NCBI RefSeq assembly: GCF_000010645.1 | Contig: NC_011565.1 | Span: 1-64,000 of the forward strand | Direction of reading: 5' to 3' | Length of the DNA: 64,000 bases | Origin: Candidatus Azobacteroides pseudotrichonymphae genomovar. CFP2 | GTDB lineage: Bacteria > Bacteroidota > Bacteroidia > Bacteroidales > Azobacteroidaceae | Shown here: positions 40,727-52,036 of the stretch, piece after piece | How positions within the stretch are numbered: position 1 is the first letter of the stretch | Layout of the letters: each line of letters begins with the position of its first letter | Position numbers and translations under genes: made by a program | The notes under the pieces: generated by a model | The model's input: only the letters and a program-made list of their open reading frames with translations | The model's database searches: none | Told to the model about the DNA's origin: nothing

Positions 40727-42016
40727 ATGAAAATATTAAAACACCCTCATAAAAAACAATGGGATAGAATCATCCACCGTCCCTTAACCGATAATACTCA
40801 ATTATTCAAAGTTGTACAAGATATTTTGAACGATATAAAACAACGAGGAGATAAAGCAATAAAAGAATATGAACTAAAATTTGATAATGTACAACTTGAT
40901 AAATTAGAAGTTTCAGTGGAAGAAAAAAATCTCGCCGAACAGTCAATTCCTGACCAACTCAGACGAGCTATTCTTACTTCAAAAAAGAATATAGAAAAAT
41001 TTCATTCTGCACAAAAAATTCTTCTGCCAAAAATAGAAACATCTGCAGGCATAGTTTGTTGGCAAAAGGTAACTCCTATTGAAAAAGTGGGTTTATATGT
41101 TCCTGGCGGAACAGCTCCACTTTTTTCTACTGTTTTAATGTTAGCTATCCCAGCAAAAATAGCTTGTTGCAAAGAAATTATTCTTTGTACTCCACCCAAT
41201 TCCGATGGGAATATTCACCCTGCAATTCTTTTTGCAGCAAAAGAAACAAAAGTGGATAGAATATTTAAAATAGGAGGCATTCAAGCAATCGGTGCAATGG
41301 CTTATGGGACACACTCTATTCCTCAAGTTTATAAAATATTAGGACCAGGTAATCAGTATGTAACCGCTGCCAAGCAATTAGTTTCTCTCAATGGAATTGC
41401 TATTGACATGCCAGCAGGTCCTTCTGAAATAGAAGTTATTGCAGATGAAACAGCCAATCCTATTTTTGTCGCTGCTGATCTACTATCGCAAGCAGAACAC
41501 GGTGTAGACAGTCAGGCTATTTTGTTAACTCTCTCTGAAAAATTTGCAAAACAAGTTCTTTGGGAACTTACCCAACAACTACAAACACTTCCTCGCAAAA
41601 CAATAGCCCAAAAAGCATTACTAAACAGCAAAATTATTATTCTCCAAAATCAGCAAGAAATTATAGAATTAACTAATCAATATGCTCCAGAACATTTAAT
41701 CATTGAAACTAGTAATTATAAAGATCTGGCGGAACAAATTATCAATGCTGGCTCTGTATTTTTAGGACACTATACTCCCGAAAGTGCAGGAGATTATGTT
41801 TCTGGCACTAATCATACTCTTCCAACCAACAGTTATGCCAAATCTTATAGTGGAGTTAATCTTGATAGTTTTACAAAAAAAATAACCTTTCAAGAAATCA
41901 CTAAAGAAGGAATAAAACAATCAGCCCCTACAATAGAAATCATGGCAGAAAACGAACAATTGCAAGCACATAAAAATGCAGTAACTTTCAGAAAATTAAC
42001 TATCGATAATATTTAA
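40727..42016 (+). CDS. hisD: Histidinol dehydrogenase
   Basis: HisD oxidises histidinol to histidine in two NAD-dependent steps using a zinc ion. The 429-residue protein has VGLYVPGGTAPLFSTVLMLAIPAK, KILGPGNQYVTAAK, DMPAGPSEIEVIAD, and the zinc/catalytic segment QAEHGVDSQAIL; YAPEHLI and ESAGDYVSGTNHTLPT complete the active site. It starts 12 bases after hisG. Confidence 0.97.
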   Translation: MKILKHPHKKQWDRIIHRPLTDNTQLFKVVQDILNDIKQRGDKAIKEYELKFDNVQLDKLEVSVEEKNLAEQSIPDQLRRAILTSKKNIEKFHSAQKILLPKIETSAGIVCWQKVTPIEKVGLYVPGGTAPLFSTVLMLAIPAKIACCKEIILCTPPNSDGNIHPAILFAAKETKVDRIFKIGGIQAIGAMAYGTHSIPQVYKILGPGNQYVTAAKQLVSLNGIAIDMPAGPSEIEVIADETANPIFVAADLLSQAEHGVDSQAILLTLSEKFAKQVLWELTQQLQTLPRKTIAQKALLNSKIIILQNQQEIIELTNQYAPEHLIIETSNYKDLAEQIINAGSVFLGHYTPESAGDYVSGTNHTLPTNSYAKSYSGVNLDSFTKKITFQEITKEGIKQSAPTIEIMAENEQLQAHKNAVTFRKLTIDNI

Positions 42017-42074
42017 TTAATTTTTTAAATATTATCCATCAAAAAAATATAATATACCTTTTGCTATATAAATT

Positions 42075-43133
42075 ATGGAACTAGAATCTTTAATTAGAAA
42101 GAACATTCTTAATCTTATCCCATATTCTTGTGCAAGGAGTGAATTCAATGGAGAGGCTTCTGTCTATTTGGATGCTAACGAAAATCCATATAACCGACCA
42201 TACAACCGCTATCCTGACCCTTTACAACGATCCCTCAAAGAAAAAATAGCAAAGCTTAAAAAGATACAGCCTTGTCAAATTATGATAGGTAATGGTAGCG
42301 ATGAACCCATAGATTTAGTCTTCCGCATTTTTTGTGAACCTCAACAAAATAATGTGGTCTCTATTGATCCTACTTATGGAATGTATCAAGTTGCCGCAAA
42401 TATTAATCACATAGAATACAAAAAAGTTTTGTTAGACGAAAATTATCAGTTAAATGCTGAGAGACTTTTAAATGCAACTGACAAATACACAAAAGTGATC
42501 TTCCTTTGCTCACCCAATAATCCAAGTGGAAATTTGTTAAATAAATTGGAAATAATGAAAGTTATTTCTTTTTTTCAGGGAATTGTAGTTATAGATGAAG
42601 CATATATTGACTTTTCCAACCACGCTTCTTGGTTAGTCAATCTGGATAAATATCCAAATCTGATTGTTTTACAAACTTTTTCAAAAGCATGGGGAATGGC
42701 TTCTGCTCGTTGTGGATTAGCTTTTGCTTCCAAAAAGATTATTAATTTTTTCAATAAGATAAAGTATCCCTATAATATTAATTTTTTCACTCAAAATTTC
42801 ATCAGTAAGTGCTTAAATAAAGAAAATAAAAAAAACGAATGGGTAAAAATGATTTTGTCACAACGACAATTACTTACCAAAACATTGCAAACATTAAATA
42901 ATATTGTTGAAAAAGTTTATCATTCCGATACCAATTTTCTTTTAGTAAAAGTAAAAAATGCCACTAATACATATAACGAATTAATACAAAAAGGTATTAT
43001 CGTTCGTAACCGTAATTCCATTTCACTATGCAACAATTGTCTACGAATTACGGTGGGTACTGAGAATGAAAACAGAAAGTTAATCGAAGCATTAAAAAAA
43101 TCAAATGAAAAAAAGAGTTTTATTTATAGATAG
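42075..43133 (+). CDS. hisC: Histidinol-phosphate aminotransferase
   Basis: HisC is a PLP enzyme that transfers an amino group to imidazole-acetol phosphate. The 352-residue fold type I protein has [33 protein letters not shown], the Asp/Tyr of VIDEAYIDF and the PLP lysine in [16 protein letters not shown]. It lies between hisD and hisB and overlaps hisB by 29 bases. Confidence 0.96.
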   Translation: MELESLIRKNILNLIPYSCARSEFNGEASVYLDANENPYNRPYNRYPDPLQRSLKEKIAKLKKIQPCQIMIGNGSDEPIDLVFRIFCEPQQNNVVSIDPTYGMYQVAANINHIEYKKVLLDENYQLNAERLLNATDKYTKVIFLCSPNNPSGNLLNKLEIMKVISFFQGIVVIDEAYIDFSNHASWLVNLDKYPNLIVLQTFSKAWGMASARCGLAFASKKIINFFNKIKYPYNINFFTQNFISKCLNKENKKNEWVKMILSQRQLLTKTLQTLNNIVEKVYHSDTNFLLVKVKNATNTYNELIQKGIIVRNRNSISLCNNCLRITVGTENENRKLIEALKKSNEKKSFIYR

Positions 43134-44208
43134 AGATGGGACTCTAATTATAGAGCCACCTATAACTTTCCAAGTAAATAATTTGGAAGAATTAGAATTT
43201 CTTCCAGGCGTGATTCGTAATTTATACTTTATTCGCAAACATTTAAATTTTGAACTTGTAATGGTCACTAACCAAGATGGTTTAGGAACACCGATCTATC
43301 CACAAAACAATTTTGATATAGTTCAAAAGAAAATGTTGAATATTTTTCAAAATGAAGGAATTTTTTTTGATAATATTTTTATTGATAAATCTTTTCCGCA
43401 AGATAATTTATCAACTCGCAAGCCCAATACAGCAATGCTCACCCAATACTTCTCCGATGACTATGATCTAAGAAGTTCATATGTTATTGGTGATCGCTTA
43501 ACAGATATAGAATTAGCTAAAAACTTAGGATGTAAAGCTATTTTGTTAAGTCCCAAAACAAATTTCATTCCAAATACTGCTCTAATAACAATTAATTGGG
43601 ACAAAATCAGCGAATTTCTGGTTGTTGGAGAAAGAAAAGCTATTGTTCAACGAACAACTAAAGAAACAAACATTCATGTGGAAATCAACATAGACGGGAA
43701 AGGTAAAACTGATATTTCTACAGGACTTGGTTTTTTTAACCATCTACTGGCACAAATTGGTAAACATTCTGGCATAGATCTGATTGTGAAAATGAAAGGT
43801 GATCTAAATGTGGATGAACATCATACAATAGAAGATACAGGTATTGCTTTGGGAAGTGCTTTATCTCAAGTCTTAACCGATAAACGAGGAATAGAAAGAT
43901 ATGGTTTTTGCTTGCCAATGGATGATTGTTTATGTTTGGCTGCCGTAGATTTTGGAGGCCGTGCTTGGTTTGTATGGGAAACAGAATTCCATAGAGAAAA
44001 AATAGGAGATATGCCAACAGAAATGTTTCCCCATTTTTTCAAATCTCTGAGTGATGCAGCTAAAATAAACTTGATTATCAAAGCAAAAGGACAAAATGAA
44101 CATCATAAAATAGAAGGAATATTCAAATCTTTTGCTCGTGCTATCAAAATGGCTATACGACGTGACATTTTCAATTATGAATTACCAAGTACAAAAGGCA
44201 TATTATAA
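43105..44208 (+). CDS. hisB: Histidinol-phosphatase/imidazoleglycerol-phosphate dehydratase
   Basis: This bifunctional enzyme carries two steps of histidine synthesis. The N-terminal HAD phosphatase has DRDGTLI near residue 8 and [11 protein letters not shown]; the C-terminal dehydratase (from about residue 180) has [34 protein letters not shown] and [17 protein letters not shown], with the His clusters that bind manganese. The 367-residue length fits the fused form. Its start lies inside the end of hisC. Confidence 0.97.
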   Translation: MKKRVLFIDRDGTLIIEPPITFQVNNLEELEFLPGVIRNLYFIRKHLNFELVMVTNQDGLGTPIYPQNNFDIVQKKMLNIFQNEGIFFDNIFIDKSFPQDNLSTRKPNTAMLTQYFSDDYDLRSSYVIGDRLTDIELAKNLGCKAILLSPKTNFIPNTALITINWDKISEFLVVGERKAIVQRTTKETNIHVEINIDGKGKTDISTGLGFFNHLLAQIGKHSGIDLIVKMKGDLNVDEHHTIEDTGIALGSALSQVLTDKRGIERYGFCLPMDDCLCLAAVDFGGRAWFVWETEFHREKIGDMPTEMFPHFFKSLSDAAKINLIIKAKGQNEHHKIEGIFKSFARAIKMAIRRDIFNYELPSTKGIL

Positions 44209-44286
44209 AATTCTGCCAGTATTTTATCTCCTTATTTTTGAAAAATTATTATTCATTTCTTATCTTTGCACTCAGAATTTCTTCTC

Positions 44287-44559
44287 ATGACAAAAGAGGA
44301 AAGTGAACTACTATCTGTTTTTGAAAGTCATTTACGCCGATTAATGTTTCTCTGCGATGAATTGAAAGTTCAGAAAAAAACTTTGCAAGAGTTATGTGAG
44401 AAATTAGAACAAGAAAACAAAACATGGAGGAACAAGTATGATAATCTTAAAATGGCACGAATTATTTCTGTAAAACAGGATGATTTTGAAGGTGCTAAAA
44501 ACAAATTGGCACAATTGATAAAAAAAGTTGATAAATGTATTGCACTGTTAAACACATAA
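44287..44559 (+). CDS. Short coiled-coil protein, ZapB-like
   Basis: The 90-residue product is almost wholly helical and charged (ELLSVFESHLRRLMFLCDELK, CEKLEQENKTW), as expected for a coiled coil. It directly precedes zapA, and Bacteroidetes have a similar small coiled-coil gene in this place, so a role with ZapA at the division ring is likely but inferred. I chose the ATG at 44287; the frame itself opens at TTG 44266. Confidence 0.7.
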   Translation: MTKEESELLSVFESHLRRLMFLCDELKVQKKTLQELCEKLEQENKTWRNKYDNLKMARIISVKQDDFEGAKNKLAQLIKKVDKCIALLNT

Positions 44560-44567
44560 AATAGCTT

Positions 44568-44864
44568 GTGGAAGAGGATTTTTTCAAAATACAATTAAAG
44601 TTACTCGACAAATATTATCCTTACACTTGTAAACGTTCTGAAGAAGAAGATATAAGAAAAGCAGCGGCAAATCTTACCGAAAAGTTTTTAACCTATAGTT
44701 CTCGTTACACTTCTTTAGAAAAAGTTGATTTGCTCACTCTGATAGGTTTTCACTTTGCTTTAGAAGTTTTGAATAATAAGAATCAACAGGATAAATCGCC
44801 AATTTTTAATAAAATTGAGCAACTAAATAAAGAATTGGAGGAATACATGAAGATTCCTGAATGA
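44568..44864 (+). CDS. zapA: Cell division protein ZapA
   Basis: ZapA cross-links FtsZ filaments. The 98-residue chain has an N-terminal globular part (IQLKLLDKYYPYTCKRSEEEDIRKAA) with LTEKFLTYSSRY, and a C-terminal coiled coil. The start is GTG at 44568, nine bases after the coiled-coil gene. It is followed by rny, as in other Bacteroidetes. Confidence 0.85.
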   Translation: MEEDFFKIQLKLLDKYYPYTCKRSEEEDIRKAAANLTEKFLTYSSRYTSLEKVDLLTLIGFHFALEVLNNKNQQDKSPIFNKIEQLNKELEEYMKIPE

Positions 44865-44886
44865 TTTTTTTTTAAAGCATTTTTCG

Positions 44887-44939
44887 CACCAATTATCTGT
44901 TTAAGTTTTGATTCATCTTAAAAGCGAGTTGGTGTTTTT
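44887..44939 (+). terminator. Terminator-like stem between zapA and rny
   Basis: CACCAA (44887-44892) pairs with TTGGTG (44929-44934), with an inner TTTAAG/CTTAAA stem, and a T5 run follows directly. It may limit read-through from the his/zap genes into rny. The loop is long, so the call is tentative. Confidence 0.35.
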
Positions 44940-44970
44940 AATAAAAAAGTTTAGACAAATATTTGAATAT

Positions 44971-46515
44971 ATGACATCAACAATAATATTTATATCAATA
45001 GCAGCAGTGTTCCTTGTAATGGGAGGATATTCTGCATGGTGGAAAATTAATTCAATATGTGAGATAAGAAATAAAAAAATATTTAATGAAGCAAAAAAGG
45101 AATTGGAGTCAGCTAAAAAAATTGAGATTTTAGAAATGAAAGAGAAATTTAGTTCTATGAAAGCTAATATAGAGCGTCAAGTAAACGAACGCAATGCTAA
45201 ACTCCAACTGCATGAAGTTGATTTGAAACAAAGGGAATCAATTGTTAAAAAAAAACAAGAAGAACTTTACAAGAAAAATAATGAACTAGAAGTTATTCGT
45301 GAAAATCTGGCCAGTCAATTAGAAATTATAGGAAAGAAAAAACAAGAAATGGATAAAATCCATAGGATGGAGATAGAACGATTGGAATCTCTTTCTGGAC
45401 TATCCGCAGAAGAAGTCAGAGAACGTTTAGCACAATCTTTAAAAGAAGAAGCAAAAACTGCTGCTGCCGCTTACATCAATGAAACAATAGAGGAAGCTAA
45501 AATGACAGCGAATAAAGAAGCTAAAAAGATTGTTATTCAATCCATACAACGAATAGCAACAGAGACTGCTATTGAAAATTCAGTTACTGTTTTCCAAATT
45601 GATTCGGATGAAATAAAGGGGAGAATCATAGGTCGCGAAGGACGAAATATACGTACATTAGAAGCATCTACAGGTGTAGAAATTATTGTAGACGATACAC
45701 CTGAAGCAATCGTTCTCACTGGGTTCGACCCAGTGAGGCGAGAAGTTGCTCGCTTAGCATTACATCACTTAATCCAAGATGGACGTATTCATCCAGCGCG
45801 TATAGAAGAGACAGTAGAAAAAATGCGTAAGCAAGTAGAGGACGAAATAATAGAAATTGGCAAACGTACAACTATTGATTTAGGTATTCACGGATTACAT
45901 CCTGAATTGATTCGTATGATAGGTCGTATGAAATATCGCTCTTCCTATGGACAAAATCTATTGCAACACTCCCGTGAGACAGCCAATCTATGCGCAATTA
46001 TGGCGTCAGAACTAAAGTTAAACCCTAAGAGGGCTAAAAGAGCAGGATTGCTACACGACATTGGCAAAGTTCCAGACGACGAACCCGAGCTTCCACATGC
46101 TTTACTAGGCATGAAACTCGCCGAGAAATACAAAGAAAAATCTGATATATGCAATGCAATTGGTGCCCATCATGATGAAATAGAAATGGAAACTTTATTA
46201 GCTCCAATTGTTCAAGTTTGTGATGCAATTTCCGGTTCAAGACCAGGAGCAAGAAGAGAAATTATAGAATCCTACATTAAAAGGTTAAATGATTTGGAAC
46301 AACTAGCACTTTCTTACCCTGGTGTAGTCAAAACTTATGCTATTCAAGCTGGCAGAGAATTACGAGTCATTGTAGGAGCAGACCAAATTAACGACGTCGA
46401 AACTGAAAAATTATCTAATGAAATAGCACGTAAAATACAAGATGAGATAACTTATCCAGGACAAGTAAAAATCACAGTCATACGAGAAACTAGAGCTGTA
46501 GCATTTGCCAAATAA
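44971..46515 (+). CDS. rny: Ribonuclease Y
   Basis: RNase Y is a membrane-bound endonuclease that starts mRNA decay. The 514-residue protein from the ATG at 44971 has an N-terminal membrane helix ([20 protein letters not shown]), a long coiled coil to about residue 200, a KH domain with [21 protein letters not shown], and an HD domain with [12 protein letters not shown]. The alternative start at 44908 adds an unlikely tail. It lies between zapA and hisH, splitting the histidine genes. Confidence 0.97.
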   Translation: MTSTIIFISIAAVFLVMGGYSAWWKINSICEIRNKKIFNEAKKELESAKKIEILEMKEKFSSMKANIERQVNERNAKLQLHEVDLKQRESIVKKKQEELYKKNNELEVIRENLASQLEIIGKKKQEMDKIHRMEIERLESLSGLSAEEVRERLAQSLKEEAKTAAAAYINETIEEAKMTANKEAKKIVIQSIQRIATETAIENSVTVFQIDSDEIKGRIIGREGRNIRTLEASTGVEIIVDDTPEAIVLTGFDPVRREVARLALHHLIQDGRIHPARIEETVEKMRKQVEDEIIEIGKRTTIDLGIHGLHPELIRMIGRMKYRSSYGQNLLQHSRETANLCAIMASELKLNPKRAKRAGLLHDIGKVPDDEPELPHALLGMKLAEKYKEKSDICNAIGAHHDEIEMETLLAPIVQVCDAISGSRPGARREIIESYIKRLNDLEQLALSYPGVVKTYAIQAGRELRVIVGADQINDVETEKLSNEIARKIQDEITYPGQVKITVIRETRAVAFAK

Positions 46516-46568
46516 TAATGTATAATACATTAAGAAAAGAATTATTTTTTGTTATCCTCTTTAAAATT

Positions 46569-47159
46569 ATGAATGTTGCAATTGTAAAATACAATGCAGG
46601 TAATATTTATTCAATCCATTATGCACTCAAACGTCTGGGAGTTGAACCAATTATTACCGCTGAAAAAGAATTATTGCAAAAGGCTGATAAAATAGTTTTT
46701 CCCGGACAAGGAGAGGCAGTTAAGACCATGCAATATCTGAAAAGACATCGTTTGAACGAATTAATAAAAGAACTAAAGCAACCTGTTTTAGGTATTTGCA
46801 TCGGCATGCAACTAATGTGTCGTTGCTCTGAAGAAGGAAATGTAAATTGCTTAGGCATTTTCGATACTCCAGTATTGAAATTTCAGCCTGAAAAACACGA
46901 AGACAAAATCCCACATATGGGGTGGAATACACTCACAAATCTTAAAAATTACCTATACGAAGGAATTAAAGAAGAATCATTCGTTTATTTTGTGCATAGT
47001 TTTTATGTCCCTGCAAGTAAATATACAATTGCAATAACAAATTACATACAGCCTTTCAGTGCGTCTTTGCAAAAAGACAACTTTTATGCAACCCAGTTTC
47101 ATCCAGAAAAAAGTGGAAAGGTTGGCGAAAAAATATTAAGTAATTTCCTTTCTTTATAA
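46569..47159 (+). CDS. hisH: Imidazole glycerol phosphate synthase, glutaminase subunit
   Basis: HisH releases ammonia from glutamine for HisF. The 196-residue protein from ATG 46569 has the nucleophile Cys in VLGICIGMQLM, the oxyanion region FPGQGEA, and the catalytic His/Glu in TQFHPEKSGKVG. An upstream ATG at 46518 adds 17 unlikely residues. It starts 53 bases after rny and precedes hisA. Confidence 0.95.
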   Translation: MNVAIVKYNAGNIYSIHYALKRLGVEPIITAEKELLQKADKIVFPGQGEAVKTMQYLKRHRLNELIKELKQPVLGICIGMQLMCRCSEEGNVNCLGIFDTPVLKFQPEKHEDKIPHMGWNTLTNLKNYLYEGIKEESFVYFVHSFYVPASKYTIAITNYIQPFSASLQKDNFYATQFHPEKSGKVGEKILSNFLSL

Positions 47160-47202
47160 AAAATCCTCATTTGCTTACTTTTTACTTTAATTGTACAAAA
47201 TT

Positions 47203-47925
47203 ATGATAGAAATCATTCTCGCTATCGATATTATAGAAGGCAAAGCTGTTCGCTTAACACAGGGCGATTATAAACAAAAAAAAATTTACAATCAAGATCC
47301 TTTGGAAGTAGCTAAAAAATTTGAAGACTATGGAATTCGCCGGCTTCACTTAGTAGATCTAGATGGTGCAAAAGCTAATTTTATAGTTAATTATAAAATA
47401 CTTGAAAGAATAGCTTCTCATACATCTCTTATTATTGATTTTAGTGGAGGATTAAAATCAGATTCCGACTTGAAAATTGCTTTCAATAGTGGAGCAAAAA
47501 TGGTCACAGGAGGTAGCATTGCTGTAAAAAATCCGAAAATTTTTAAAAACTGGATCAATAAATTTGGAGCAAACTGTATCCTACTAGGAGCTGATTGCAG
47601 AAATAATAAAATTGCAGTAAATGGTTGGACGGAAGAAACTAATGAAGAAATACTCCCATTTATTAAAAAATGGCGTAAATATGGCATTACAAAAGTTATC
47701 TGTACAGATATAAGCAAAGATGGAATGCTAAAAGGCACAAGCACAGAGCTGTATAAAACCATTAAAAAAGAAGATACAAGCATATATTTAATAGCTAGTG
47801 GAGGAGTAAGTTGTATCTATGACATAGACATGTTACAAGAAGCTGGATTATCTGGCGTAATTATTGGAAAAGCTATCTACGAAAGCAAAATACAATTGAA
47901 AGAACTAAAAAAATATGCTTGCTAA
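47203..47925 (+). CDS. hisA: ProFAR isomerase (HisA)
   Basis: HisA carries out the Amadori isomerisation before HisF. The 240-residue barrel starts at ATG 47203 ([23 protein letters not shown]), with the catalytic Asp in LAID and the second in DISKDGML. The upstream TTG at 47191 is less likely. It overlaps hisF by 11 bases, so translation is probably coupled. Confidence 0.95.
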   Translation: MIEIILAIDIIEGKAVRLTQGDYKQKKIYNQDPLEVAKKFEDYGIRRLHLVDLDGAKANFIVNYKILERIASHTSLIIDFSGGLKSDSDLKIAFNSGAKMVTGGSIAVKNPKIFKNWINKFGANCILLGADCRNNKIAVNGWTEETNEEILPFIKKWRKYGITKVICTDISKDGMLKGTSTELYKTIKKEDTSIYLIASGGVSCIYDIDMLQEAGLSGVIIGKAIYESKIQLKELKKYAC

Positions 47926-48673
47926 AAGAATTATTCCTTGTCTTGATGTAAAGGATGGGAAAACTGTCAAAGGAATTAATTTTATTAATTTTCGTGATGC
48001 AGGTGATGCTGTTGAATTAGGAAGGCAATATAGTAAACAAGGTGCTGACGAATTAGTTTATTTGGACATCATTGCTTCACATGAAGAACGTAAAACCTTT
48101 ATTGAATTAGTAAAAAAGGTAGCAGCAAATATTAATATCCCTTTTACTGTAGGTGGAGGCATTAATGAAATGCAAGATGTAGACAGGTTGCTAAATGCTG
48201 GTGCTGACAAAATATCAGTAAACTCTGCCGCTTTACGTAATCCATCTTTAATTGAAGACATTGCAAAAAATTTTGGCAGTCAAGTGTGTGTGGTGGCTAT
48301 TGATGCCAAACTTGAAGCCGATGGACAATGGCTTTGTTACCTAAATGGCGGACGTATTCCCACAAACCAATATTTATTTAAATGGGCTAATGAAGTAGAA
48401 AGTCGCGGTGCAGGTGAAATACTATTCACCAGTATTACACATGATGGAGTAAAAAATGGTTATGCCAATGAAGTTCTTTCTGCTCTCACAGGCTCATTAC
48501 ATATTCCCATTATTGCCTCTGGCGGAGCTGGTAAACAAGAACATTTTCGAGATGCTTTTATCATTGGAAAGGCCGATGCTGCTCTTGCTGCAAGTGTCTT
48601 TCATTTTGGAGAAATGAATATTAAAGTACTAAAAAACTACCTCTGGAGGAAAGGCATTTCCATAAGAAATTAG
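47915..48673 (+). CDS. hisF: Imidazole glycerol phosphate synthase, cyclase subunit
   Basis: HisF closes the imidazole ring using ammonia from HisH. The 252-residue barrel has the catalytic Asp in [15 protein letters not shown] and the second in [12 protein letters not shown], with the phosphate-binding GGGINEMQD. In many Bacteroidetes hisIE follows, but here a 1.17-kb spacer follows with no hisI or hisE visible. Confidence 0.97.
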   Translation: MLAKRIIPCLDVKDGKTVKGINFINFRDAGDAVELGRQYSKQGADELVYLDIIASHEERKTFIELVKKVAANINIPFTVGGGINEMQDVDRLLNAGADKISVNSAALRNPSLIEDIAKNFGSQVCVVAIDAKLEADGQWLCYLNGGRIPTNQYLFKWANEVESRGAGEILFTSITHDGVKNGYANEVLSALTGSLHIPIIASGGAGKQEHFRDAFIIGKADAALAASVFHFGEMNIKVLKNYLWRKGISIRN

Positions 48674-49842
48674 CAATAGTAATAAGAATTATAAAAATCT
48701 ATTTATATAATTCTTTCGCTTCTAACTACAATATTTCATTCAATTCTTATTCTGCTTTTGGGTTTTTTGTTCCACATAATTGGAGCAAAAATAAATTTTC
48801 AATTAGTACAATCCAGAATATTGTCTAGATTTTTTTCGCAAATCCGAGCAGCATTGACAATACTAGAAAACAAATTCACCAAATTCATTTTCTATCTTAT
48901 CTCTATCCATCTAGTTTATTTCATTTTCTAATTTAGATCCTCCTAACTTTCTTCCAAATATCATCTTCTATCCCAATCTAAACACCAGCATTACCACTGG
49001 TATTACCTTAAATATAGTAAGCTTTTACTAAAAAAAAATAAAAGAAAGGAGAGAAATACCTCTAAGTATTGTATGTTGAACACCTCCCTCTTAAGCCTAA
49101 ATTGTTCCCAATTCTGCGATACTTATATAGCACCACCAATTTCATACTTCTAAAAATATGTAAACACCTAAAAAAACTTTTTGAAAAACGATTGACATGT
49201 ATTTGCATACATCAAATTGTTATTTCCCTTCTGAAATCTTTGAGTAAAAAATAATCTACAAAAGTGTATCGCTAATGTTCTTTTTTATTTCCAAAATATC
49301 ATCGAATATTGACTTAGTGATTGATCTTTTCCTTAATGGAAGCCTACACTCGCTGTAAAATATTCGAAATTATTTCAGTATTGGATTGATAGAATATCAA
49401 AAAATTAAATTTTCAAATATTTCATGACACAACATTATATAATGTTATTTTACGATAACCTCTCAAATATGCCTCTCCTTCAATTTTATAAATTCATCCC
49501 ATATCGTTTTGACTCATTAGCAACGATCAAACTTCCATTTCTCTGAAAAATAGACATATTAAGAACATTTCTATAAGGGATATACCTTTTAAGGTACTAC
49601 TATTCCCAAGACATTTTTGTAACCTAGCTCTTAGGTTCCCACAGGTGTATTTGCTCTCATTTTACTTTTTTCAAAATTTAATAACTGTTCATACATAAAT
49701 TCGCTTAAAGCTTCATTTAATATTATTTTTTAGTCAATAAAAGCCTTGATTTTTACTTTCGTTACATTTTAATATCACTATTTATCATAAATTTTTCTAT
49801 TTCTATAAAAAAAAGGAAAGTCTTCATAAATTTGATGCCATT
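48674..49842. other. Long spacer hisF-trmD, no gene found
   Basis: I found no intact gene or RNA in about 1.2 kb. It contains the perfect 16-base palindrome AACATTATATAATGTT (49431-49446) and short stems such as AACCTA/TAGGTT near 49622. One frame of 61 codons (49069-49251) is open, but its composition looks random. Confidence 0.5.
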
Positions 49843-50511
49843 ATGCGAATAGATATTATTAGTGTATTACCTAAAATTATAGAAAGTCCCTTCAAACACT
49901 CTATTTTAAAAAGGGCCCAGGAAAAAAGATTAGTTGAAATATATATTCATTCCCTTAGAGAATACTCAACAGACAAACATCACCGAGTGGATGATTATCC
50001 CTTTGGAGGAGGATCTGGTATGGTTTTACAATGCGAACCTATTGATCGTGCCATCTCTTCATTACAATTACAAAGAAATTACGATGAAATAATTTATACT
50101 TCTCCTGACGGTGAAACTTTCAATCAACAAATAGCCAATGATCTCTCCATATGTTACAACTTAATCATTCTTTGCGGTCATTATAAGGGCATAGACTATC
50201 GTATTCGTGAACATCTAATTACACGAGAAATTTCTATCGGCGATTATGTTTTAACCGGTGGAGAACTAGCAGCGGTTGTAATATGTGATACTATCGTTCG
50301 ATTAATCCCAGGTGTAATTAATGACGAACAATCAGCTCTCTCTGACTCTTTTCAAGACAATCTATTAGCTCCACCCATTTACACTCGCCCTTCTAATTAT
50401 AAAGGTTGGATCGTTCCCGATATTTTACTTTCAGGACATAAAGCCAAAATCAAAGATTGGGAATTACAACAATCTATTGATAGAACCAAACGTCTGCGTC
50501 CAGATTTATAG
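49843..50511 (+). CDS. trmD: tRNA (guanine-37-N1)-methyltransferase
   Basis: TrmD methylates G37 next to the anticodon to prevent frameshifting. The 222-residue SPOUT protein has [22 protein letters not shown], the knot segment [35 protein letters not shown] and a C-terminal helical domain ending KRLRPDL. Length is normal. It is isolated from the usual rpsP/rimM/rplS neighbours. Confidence 0.97.
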   Translation: MRIDIISVLPKIIESPFKHSILKRAQEKRLVEIYIHSLREYSTDKHHRVDDYPFGGGSGMVLQCEPIDRAISSLQLQRNYDEIIYTSPDGETFNQQIANDLSICYNLIILCGHYKGIDYRIREHLITREISIGDYVLTGGELAAVVICDTIVRLIPGVINDEQSALSDSFQDNLLAPPIYTRPSNYKGWIVPDILLSGHKAKIKDWELQQSIDRTKRLRPDL

Positions 50512-50732
50512 TTTTTACTATTTCTTAAAATCAAATAACATATAATACGATTTATCACAAGATAAGAAATACATCCTAATTAACCTTTCACTTATTTTCC
50601 CATAAACAGTGTAGTGCTATTATGCAATTTTCCATCAATCACAAAGTAAATCCTCAATAACCATTCTTATACTCTTAAAATTATTAAACCTTAAATCCGA
50701 TCAAAGTATAATTATTATTTTAACTTCTTTTC

Positions 50733-50775
50733 GTACCTTTAAAAAAGGATCCTCATAGGAGAAGGCTATAGGTAC
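50733..50775 (+). promoter_or_regulatory. Structured leader before trpB
   Basis: GTACCT (50733-50738) pairs with AGGTAC (50770-50775), and TCCT-CAT-AGGA forms an inner stem. It ends 29 bases before the trpB ATG, so it could affect trpB expression. There is no tryptophan-codon leader peptide that I can see. Confidence 0.3.
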
Positions 50776-50804
50776 AATCCCAAACGTTACAATATTTAAG
50801 TTTC

Positions 50805-51995
50805 ATGAAAGAAAAACTGACGAATAATACTTTTCAAGTTAATGAGAAGGGCTACTATGGTAAATTTGGTGGTGCTTTCATTCCTGAAATTCTTCACGAA
50901 AACATAAATAGATTACAAAAAGCATACAAATCCATCATAGAAAGTCAAGAATTCATAGAACAATATTACAAACTTTTGCATGACTATGCAGGTCGACCCT
51001 CACCCCTATATTTTGCAAAACGATTATCAGATAAACACAAGTGCCGTATTTATATAAAAAGAGAGGATCTCAACCATACAGGTTCACATAAAATTAACAA
51101 TACTCTCGGACAAATTTTATTGTCTCGCAAAATGGGTAAAACCCGAATAATAGCAGAGACAGGAGCAGGCCAGCACGGTGTAGCTTCAGCTACAGTATGT
51201 GCATTGATGGATATGAAGTGTGTTGTATACATGGGCAAAACTGATATAAATAGACAAAATCTAAATGTACGGAAAATGGAAATGTTAGGTGCAACAGTCA
51301 TACCGGTTACAAGCGGCAACATGACACTAAAAGATGCAACTAATGAGGCCATACGCGATTGGTGTTCCAATCCTGATGACACACATTATATTATTGGTTC
51401 AACAGTAGGGCCACACCCATACCCTGATATGGTAGCACGTTTTCAATCGATTATAAGTAAAGAAATTAAATCACAATTACCAGAAAAAGAAAATCGTAAC
51501 TACCCTGATTATCTCATTGCATGTATCGGTGGAGGAAGCAATGCAGCAGGTACAATCTATGAATATCTGTATGACAATCGTGTAAAGATTATTCTTGCTG
51601 AAGCAGCTGGTCAAGGAATACATTCTGGGCACTCTGCTGCTACTATTCACCTGGGCAAAATTGGAATAATACATGGTTCTAAAACATTAATAATGCAAAC
51701 AAGCGATGGCCAAATAGAAGAGCCATATTCTATTTCCGCAGGATTAGATTATCCAGGAATTGGTCCTATGCATGCCCATATAGCAAAGCAAGGACGTAGC
51801 GAAATACTAGCCATCGATGATAATGAAGCTCTATCGGCAGCTATGGAACTAACACGTTTGGAAGGAATCATCCCAGCATTGGAATCTGCTCATGCTTTGG
51901 GTATTTTCCAAAAAAAGCAATTCAAAACAAATGATGTTATTGTCGTTTGTCTATCTGGAAGAGGTGATAAGGATATGGAGACTTATTATAAATAG
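50805..51995 (+). CDS. trpB: Tryptophan synthase beta subunit
   Basis: TrpB joins indole and serine to form tryptophan with PLP. The 396-residue protein has YGKFGGAFIPEIL, the PLP lysine in EDLNHTGSHKINNTLGQ, ETGAGQHGVASATVCAL, and the phosphate loop GGGSNAAG. It stands alone: trpA is not next to it, and recA begins 42 bases after its stop. It belongs to the usual TrpB1 type by length. Confidence 0.97.
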   Translation: MKEKLTNNTFQVNEKGYYGKFGGAFIPEILHENINRLQKAYKSIIESQEFIEQYYKLLHDYAGRPSPLYFAKRLSDKHKCRIYIKREDLNHTGSHKINNTLGQILLSRKMGKTRIIAETGAGQHGVASATVCALMDMKCVVYMGKTDINRQNLNVRKMEMLGATVIPVTSGNMTLKDATNEAIRDWCSNPDDTHYIIGSTVGPHPYPDMVARFQSIISKEIKSQLPEKENRNYPDYLIACIGGGSNAAGTIYEYLYDNRVKIILAEAAGQGIHSGHSAATIHLGKIGIIHGSKTLIMQTSDGQIEEPYSISAGLDYPGIGPMHAHIAKQGRSEILAIDDNEALSAAMELTRLEGIIPALESAHALGIFQKKQFKTNDVIVVCLSGRGDKDMETYYK

Positions 51996-52036
51996 ATAAT
52001 ATATAAACAATTTCTTCTTTTAACCCTAAACAAAAC

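Noticed and set aside
49069..49254. 61-codon frame between hisF and trmD as a small gene
   Set aside because: No start context, no motif and AT-driven composition.
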